NCBI RefSeq assembly: GCF_022201045.2
Contig: NC_068557.1
Span: 20,747,501-20,811,500 of the forward strand
DNA: 64,000 bases
Source of the DNA: Citrus sinensis
Lineage: Eukaryota; Streptophyta; Magnoliopsida; Sapindales; Rutaceae
Direction: 5' to 3'
Under the pieces are notes generated by a model that was not told the DNA's origin, made no database searches, and saw only the letters and a program-made list of their open reading frames with translations. Of this stretch, positions 57,996-64,000 are shown piece by piece (positions within the stretch are counted from its first letter, which is position 1; the number at the start of each line of letters is the position of its first letter). The translations under genes and the position numbers were made by a program.

Positions 57996-58560
57996 TTAAT
58001 TGGCTTTTATTTATTTATTTATTTTATGAATCATGTAGAAATTTTTCTTTTTCTTCCAATTTCATTAAATCTCTTTATATTATCGTACTATTATTATGAT
58101 TTCATAATTAGAGCCCATTTGAAATTATTTTTGAGAGATTTAAAGGTGATTTTAAAAAGTTAAAAGTTAATTTTAGTGTTTGATAAATTTTTTTAAAAAT
58201 CATTTTCGACAAAATCACCTTGTCCTGTGATCAAAGAGTAACTTTTCAAAATATGATTTTAAAAATTAGTTTTATACTTAAACAATTTCATATATATCCT
58301 AATATATGTTATAAAAATCCAAAATTATCTTTTATTCAATTAGGAAATAAAATCATTACATTTAAAGAAATTATTATTATATTGAGATAACAAAATCAAT
58401 ATGGTTAATTTGTTTTAGTTACGAATTATTCTATATGCACATAAAATATTACTATATACACGTTATTATAAAATAAATGCATGGGTAAATAAATTTTATA
58501 ACTTTATGTCTAATTAAGTCATTTCTATTCATACAGTAATTTAAAAATGAGACTTACCAA
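57996..58560. repeat. 3' flank of copy F, duplicated after copy A
   Basis: Counterpart of 38,165-38,760. Differences are small deletions and substitutions. The ATT-rich tract that follows the copy A flank is absent here. Confidence 0.75.
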
Positions 58561-58989
58561 ATATAAATTACTACTTAACTAATTTACAAAACGCCTTTAA
58601 AAATAAAATTTACCAAGCTTTGACTAATTTTTTTTGCAATTTTTTAACAACTAATTATTTCTATATCACAACTAATAACAATTATTTTAAAAACTATAAC
58701 ATTACCATTCTAGTCATTAATCTAAAAAACGTTTGTATGTAATTGTTTACCAAACCTATTAGTTAATCACCATGTGGCTGATCAAACATCAATTAATACA
58801 TAAATCATTGAGATGACAGGCACATCAAACATATACTAAAATCACTCAAATTTGGTTATGATATGCTCATAAGAGTACTAAATAAAATAACAAAGGAGGA
58901 TGAAAAGACAGAGTGGCACCGGCTCTGTATGCTTACAGCTTTGCTAAAAGTGCATTTTGGCAATGGCGTAAAGCAACCCGTTTTATTTA
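58561..58989. other. Intergenic DNA
   Basis: AT-rich sequence between the copy F flank and the Harbinger element. Nothing recognised. Confidence 0.5.
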
Positions 58990-59594
58990 GGGCCCGTTTG
59001 GGAGTGAGGTGCTGTAACTTTTAAGCTGCAGTTGTTGTGGAGTAAAAGCTATAGACGTGGAGTGGAAGTTGATGGTGTTTGGTAAAAGTGTTGTAGCTTT
59101 TAAGCTGCAGCTGCTGATGGTGTTTGGTAAAAGTGTAGTAGCTTTTAAGCTGCAACTACTGATGGTGTTTGGGAAATTTTAATAGCTGTAGAGTAGATGA
59201 ATATTTGTAATAATTAATTTTAAATAACATTATTTTTAATTGTTAACAAATCAATTATTTTTCATTCTTCAAATTATTATATTGACATACAATTACGATT
59301 TATTACTTTACAAATTAAATTAATATTTAATAAATCAAATTTATTTTTTTGTACAAGTTGTAATAAATAATTTATAAAACACATCATGGGGCCAATTATA
59401 AATAATTTTAAATAACTATTATTGACAATGCCAACCGGGTAGTGTACATGATATGCTTCTCCAAATTGCTTCGGTTTGTACCTGATATGATTAATCGAGT
59501 ATTATTTACAATACCAAATATATCTAATAAAAATCATACAACATAACAAAATAAAATTAAAATGTAATTAATTACAAAATTTGTATAAATATTT

Positions 59595-60850
59595 CTATTG
59601 TTGTGCCTCCATTAAACTTGCAGCAATGCCATCTTTCAAGATTATTATATCTTGAGTTGTGCTATCAATTGTTTCATAACTTTCTTCATGAGATGTAATA
59701 TGTTCGCTAATACTATGACTTGGTTCATCTGTCATTTCATCAAAATGATCATTATTTTGTGAATATCTTCTGATATAATTATGCAAGGCCATGGTAGCAA
59801 TAACTATTTTCACCTGCTTCTTGAATGGATAGCTTGGCATACTTCGTAAAATCTTCCATGTATTCTTCCAAACCTCAAAAGTACGCTCAATAACACTTCT
59901 CAAGGAAGAGTGCTTGTAGTTGAACAATTCTTTATAACCCATTGGTTGGCTACCTCTACGAATTTCAGGAAGGTGATATCTTTCACCCTTATATGGTCCT
60001 AAGTACTCACATAACTCCGGATATCCTACATCTACTAAATAATATTTTCCTAAAAATAAAAAGAAAAATACAAAATAAATAACACAATCTAATCAATTGA
60101 ATAGGTATATATAAAAAAAAATTAGAAACACAAACCTGGAGGAGGGTTTGGAAAATTGAATGCAGGATTCGTAATAGTTGTTTGAAATACCCTTGCATCA
60201 TGGGCACTGCCTTCCCAACCAGCCACTGCAAATATGAATTGCATATCAAAGCTACATACAGCCATTACATTTTGAGTTGGTGTCCCTTTTCTACCAATAA
60301 ATGGAATTTGATCCTCCGGAGATATTGAGGCAGGTATATGAACACCATCAATAGCACCAATACAATCCTTAAAGTAAGACATATATCTTGAATCTTCAGA
60401 TATCTCTTTGGGAGTGGTAATAAAGTCAGGATCCAACGGTTTTATCAAATCTACGGACATACGACACACACTATCTAATACCTTGTCAAAATATCTACTC
60501 ACAGTCTCACCAGAATGTTGGAACCGCTCCATTGTTGACCGATTTCCTACACTTTGTCCTAGTATATACAAAAACATTCCTAACATCTCAGCGCCACATG
60601 TTCTCCTTGAACTCTTTAACCCATAATTATCTTCTAAGTCTGTGCATAATCTTAAAAATGCATCACTATTCATTCGAAACATGTTAAAGCACCTGCTTAC
60701 ATTTCCACCAAGTATTTCTATCAACCATTTATGCCCTGTTTGAGTAGAATTCATACAAGGCTCCTTATGGATAAATGTCAAATAATAATGATGCATCAAA
60801 ACAACTATTACACAAACAAGCTGGTCAAACTCCTCTTCATCATTATCCAT
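59595..60850 (-). CDS. Harbinger transposase (DDE nuclease), uninterrupted
   Basis: This is the endonuclease that cuts and inserts PIF/Harbinger elements, related to animal HARBI1. Exons 60850-60136 and 60049-59595 join across an 86-bp GT-AG intron to 389 residues with no stop. Family marks in order are an N-terminal helix-turn-helix-like region (MFRMNSDAFLRLCTDL), the first catalytic Asp in GAIDGVHIPA, WEGSAHDARVF, the second Asp in YYLVDVGYPE, then GPYKGERYHL, and the catalytic Glu region HSSLRSVIERTFEVWK. All expected acidic residues are present. It sits centrally within matched inverted ends, so both the gene and the element look recent. Confidence 0.9.
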
Positions 60851-60919
60851 ATTTTTATATCAAACTATCAACTGGCTGAATTCAGGATAAATTGCTTCAA
60901 CAGGATAAATTAATTATGT

Positions 60920-61072
60920 ATGCTTGGGCATGTGGATTTTGTGAAGGAAATTATACGCCAAGAGCCAGAGCTTGCTGAAAAGTTAAGACATAATTATGGA
61001 AGATATATTAATAATAATTTCAATGCTATTATTTTTCCTCAAGCAAATAGTCCAGAAAAATTTAAGACATAA
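60920..61072 (+). pseudogene. Ankyrin-repeat-like fragment inside the Harbinger element
   Basis: A 50-codon frame starts MLGHVDFVKEIIRQEPELAE. This is the wording of plant ankyrin repeats of the ACD6/BDA1 type (GHVDFVKEIL.+.PELA). The remaining 30 residues (RYINNNFNAIIFPQ and on) are not ankyrin-like. The orientation is opposite to the transposase. It most likely represents a host gene piece captured by the transposon and no longer functional. The ankyrin identity rests on about 20 residues. Confidence 0.45.
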
Positions 61073-61080
61073 AACGATGA

Positions 61081-61287
61081 CTTCACAATAACAGTGGACA
61101 AAGACTAGCTAAAGAAGCTCATATTATAGGGACAAGTGCAGATTTAATGAAGAATCCAAGAATAGAAGTCCAGCAGGACAATGCAAGGCTAAGAAAAGTA
61201 AAGGCAAGGCAAGAACAAGCATTTACTCACTACATAAGCGCAATCTCGAAGCAAACAAATATGTGTGCTGCACTTTCGGCAGAGTAG
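61081..61287 (+). other. Unidentified protein-like tract in the Harbinger element
   Basis: This is a 68-codon open tract with no ATG at its start, containing GQRLAKEAHIIGTSADLMK and then a charged segment (DNARLRKVKARQEQAF). The composition looks like real helical protein, but the family was not recognised. It follows the ankyrin-like fragment after a short gap and could belong to the same captured sequence or to a lost second transposon gene. The 38-bp sequence at 61,024-61,061 recurs at 61,312-61,349. Confidence 0.3.
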
Positions 61288-61751
61288 TATTTTTAACACC
61301 AAAAACACATATGCTATTATTTTTCCTCAAGCAAATAGTCCAGAAAAATTTCCATAAATAAGCCTCATGGTAAGAACAATGGATATATTTTACAAAATTT
61401 CCATAAATAAGCCTCAAGCAACTAAATCAATAGCAACAATTCATATACATTGTAAATGTAATATAAAGTGTAATCAGTGACAAAATAAAAAGTATTCATT
61501 CATAAACATAATTTACAAAATATTGTTTAGGGTTTGTTTAAAAAAATTGATTTGAAATAGAACTCCCACTGACATTACTGTTTGATAAAATGAAAATGGA
61601 ATAATATATAAGGTTAATTTAGTAATTAAACTTGCAGCTGGGAAAAAAAATCTGTCAAGTTGTCAAAACACAACTATAAGTATTACCAAATACTTTGATG
61701 GCTGGGCTTTAGCAGCCCAGCCACCTCACCACACTCCCAAACGGGCCCTTA

Positions 61752-62296
61752 GTCGAAAAGCTCTTTTGGCGTAGCTAGCTACTACCACATCATCCAAGAA
61801 TTTATGCTAAAACTATTATAGTACCCCAAAATATAGTGCATTCAATCACCAACTTTTGGCGTAGCTAGCTACTATATTTTATCTCCGAATATAGAAATTC
61901 ACATGTCTCAAGAAGTCGATTATATTTTCATAAATCTCTCATGGCTCGCTCAGTTCCAGAATCTGCAAATATATCAACTTATTATTTAAATCCAGACAGT
62001 TTGCAAAGATCCAAAGTTCATTTATTCACAAATCTTAAATTTCCTTTTATATGCCTATTATTATTCACCTGTTTATACTGATCACCAACTTACAATCAAA
62101 ATCAAATCATTCAACCTTCCAAATGATACATCATCCATAAGAATTCAAGCCTCGGTACCATGTAGGTCAAGGAATATTGCGCCATAGCACAAATTATCAG
62201 GCACCGGAATGAGTAACTGCTGTGCTGTTCATATAACCAGCCCTGTCATGGGTTTATGGTGAATAAGTATGTAAAACAACCCAAGTTTTTGGCCAT
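61752..62296. other. Intergenic DNA and G6PDH 3' flank
   Basis: CTTTTGGCGTAGCTAGCTACTA is present twice, with small edge differences, at 61,762 and 61,854, about 92 bp apart. The part nearest 62,296 should contain the 3'UTR of the minus-strand G6PDH exon. Nothing else was recognised. Confidence 0.5.
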
Positions 62297-62549
62297 TCAT
62301 GAATCCTCTCCACTAAGATCTCCCCATCGAACATTGTACTTGGCAGCAAGATAATGTGCTCCAACTGGTCCTCGGCTACCATAAGGATAAAGCTCTGGAA
62401 CAATCTTCTTCTCTTCAAGTTCCTTCAGTAATGGTGTAAACAACGCCCAGGCAGCATCAAGCTCATCACTCCGAATAAACAACCTCCATTCACCTTCTAT
62501 TGCATCTAAGACCAGCCTCTCATATGCATCTGGTATTTCTGTTGGATAC
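62297..62549 (-). CDS. G6PD: Plastid-type glucose-6-phosphate dehydrogenase, last exon (partial)
   Basis: G6PDH oxidises glucose 6-phosphate with NADP+ in the oxidative pentose phosphate pathway; the plastid isoforms supply NADPH in the stroma. Only the C-terminal 84 residues are in the window. They read [20 protein letters not shown], then [37 protein letters not shown] and WGDL near the end, which is plastid rather than cytosolic wording. An acceptor AG at 62,551-62,550 opens the exon in phase 2. Upstream exons would lie beyond 64,000 because a copia element fills the rest. Without them, an intact gene cannot be separated from a stranded 3' fragment. Confidence 0.85.
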
Positions 62550-62767
62550 CTTCACATCAAAACTAAAGAATTAAAGTAGTGCTCTCCAAAACCAGAAGAA
62601 GAACAAAAGCTAATACAGATGCACAATTGCTCCATCAATTTGGCCAGGTCTGCAAATGGTCAGGACATGAGATTAATACAGTCCCCTTACTTTTAATATT
62701 AATTAGGATTTTATACAAATTCTTTTAAAATAAAACATTAAAGAATTCAATCCTTACATGTGCTATA

Positions 62768-63076
62768 TGTTGAAATGTTAAAAACAGAGTAGATAGATTT
62801 GTTTGGCTCTCGAGAAAATGAAAGAAAATGAATATTCCAGATCTTTATTACTTTTACTTGTTATTTCATTAGTTACAAATCTCGGCTGTTATGATTATAT
62901 ATATACATGCTTCTAATCACAGAGCTGAACTTAAAACGATACTAACAGAATACAGAGATTTCATAACAGACTTTGCTGAGCTGTCATTCTAACTCCTAAC
63001 TGCTAAGCTGACTGGATATCAGATCACATGTGCCAAGTGTGTGCATTCTTTGGATGATTGATGAGCTTCCTTAACA
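62768..63076 (-). repeat. 3' LTR of the copia element
   Basis: It begins TGTTAAGGAAGC directly after the purine tract and ends CATTTCAACA, with TG...CA borders. A TATATATATAATC box lies near 62,900. The adjoining 5 bases on + are ctata (62,763-62,767), the expected target-site copy; its mate would lie beyond the window. Confidence 0.8.
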
Positions 63077-64000
63077 GCCCCCCTCAAACTCAAGGGACAT
63101 GGATGCACCTTGAGTTTGGCTCTAAAGTAGTTGAAATGAGTGAATGTGAGAGGCTTTGTCAAGATGTCTGCAATCTGCTCTTCACTTGGAATATAGCAGA
63201 TTTCTAGCTCTCTTGCCAGCACCTTATCTCTAACAAAATGCATGTCTAACTCAATGTGCTTTGTTCTTGAGTGATAGACAGGATTCTTAGCTAACTCTGT
63301 TGCACTTACATTGTCACACCAAATTGTTGGTAACAATGTGCACTCAATCTTAAGCTCTTTAAGTAGTGATTGTATCCAGGTAATTTCTATACTCACTCTC
63401 TGCACTTGACCTTGTGACTACAGTTTGCTTCTTTGATGACCAAGACACCAGGTTGTTTCCAAAATAAATGCAGTAGGCTCCTATCGATTTTCTATCATCA
63501 ACATCACATGCCCAATCTGCATCAGTGTATCCTGTAATTTTCATTTCCCCTCCAGCTGAAAATTTTAATCCATAATCTTCTGTTGCTTTCAAATATCTGA
63601 GGACTCTTTTGCAAGCTAATATGTGTTGAAGGGTTGGTGCTGCTACATATTGGCTTAGTTTATGAACCGCAAAAGCAATTTCTGGTCTAGTTAAAACCAG
63701 ATACTGCAGGCTTCCAACTAAGCTTCTGTAGATTGTTGCATCTTCAATATACTGTCTTAGATGCCCTTTAACTTCCTTCTGAAGTTTGTAACCAGTAACC
63801 ATTGGAGTGTCACAGCTCTTGCAATCCAATATGTCAGCTCTATTTAGTAGATCTCTAATGTATTTCTTCTGTGACAAATACATACTATCTTGAGCATAAA
63901 CAACTTCTATTCCAAGGAAGTATGATAGTGTTCCCAGATCTTTTAAAGCAAACATCTTACTAAACTCAGAGATAAACCTTTCCAATTCCTTACTATTTCC
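62768..64000 (-). mobile_element. Ty1/copia retrotransposon, 3' part, running off the window
   Basis: Reading minus from 64,000: the end of reverse transcriptase (FALKDLGTLSYFLGIEV, then PMVTGYKLQ, then YRSLVGSLQYL) and RNase H (GYTDADWACDVDDRKSIGAY, then SSKKQTVVTRSSAESEY). A deletion at about 63,390 removes the usual RAL... segment after SEYR and shifts the frame. The second frame continues EITWIQSLLKEL to RTKHIELDMHFVRD and ILTKPL. A purine tract (tttgagggggg) at about 63,078-63,089 is followed by the 3' LTR at 63,076-62,768 (309 bp, TGTTAAGG...TTTCAACA). The frameshift means this copy is not autonomous. Confidence 0.9.

Larger units (their letters stand above)
58990..61748 (-). mobile_element. 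PIF/Harbinger DNA transposon, 2.76 kb
   Basis: The left end GGGCCCGTTTGGGAGTG and the right end (same 17 bases on the complement) are perfect inverted ends, followed by a looser match (gaggtg). TTA stands on both sides (58,987-58,989 and 61,749-61,751), the 3-bp duplication typical of PIF/Harbinger. The left subterminal region (59,010-59,170) has three copies of gtagcttttaagctgca with gatggtgtttgg between them, a likely transposase-binding array. It holds an uninterrupted transposase gene on minus. No SANT/Myb partner gene was recognised, so it may depend on another element for that protein. Confidence 0.9.

Noticed and set aside
1..64000. CRISPR arrays, bacterial operons, replication origins
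   Set aside because: Nuclear plant DNA with introns throughout. The short tandem repeats seen are microsatellites or minisatellites without regular unique spacers.

Overview
The window is nuclear DNA of a dicot plant, probably a woody eudicot close to Citrus. The grounds are AT-rich intergenic DNA full of small transposons, short GT-AG introns, and plant-specific proteins: a CYP71-type P450, ADA2a, STERILE APETALA, a BAHD acyltransferase, Cf-type receptor-like proteins and a plastid G6PDH. The genus is an inference from overall protein character and is not proven here.

Layout. 1-2.5 kb holds the 3' end of a dead hAT element and a LINE scrap. 3.0-5.0 kb is an intact two-exon cytochrome P450 (-). 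5.1-9.8 kb is a nest of foldback elements inserted into degenerate DNA that resembles the region upstream of the BAHD gene at 31.7-32.9 kb. 10.0-12.2 kb is RRP42, an exosome core subunit (-). It is divergent from ADA2a (13.1-18.7 kb, +), the adaptor of a histone acetyltransferase module, and the shared intergenic DNA carries a duplicated G-box unit. 19.8-24.0 kb is STERILE APETALA (-), two exons around a 2.9 kb intron. 24-30 kb is AT-rich with a cluster of MITEs. 30.1-31.6 kb is a BAHD acyltransferase (-).

35.9-58.0 kb is a tandem array of six LRR receptor-like protein (RLP) copies, all on +. None is intact. Four have recognisable near-full or half-length bodies (A, C, E, F), one is very degenerate (D) and one is only a 3' end (B). 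The array grew by segmental duplication: A and F share bodies and 3' flanks, and C and E share 5' flanks, promoters and bodies. A solo LTR entered the C copy after it split from E.

59.0-61.7 kb is a PIF/Harbinger element with matching ends, a TTA duplication and an uninterrupted 389-residue transposase. It also contains a short peptide resembling an ankyrin repeat, probably captured from a host gene. 62.3-62.5 kb is the last exon of a plastid-type glucose-6-phosphate dehydrogenase (-), followed by the 3' part of a Ty1/copia retroelement that runs off the right edge. The copia probably sits in the last intron of that gene.

The single-copy genes (RRP42, ADA2a, SAP, P450, BAHD) have unrelated jobs and show no common pathway. 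No RNA gene or CRISPR array was recognised. Exon boundaries were assigned by hand from GT-AG sites and reading-frame continuity. Family assignments rest on remembered protein features, without database searches.
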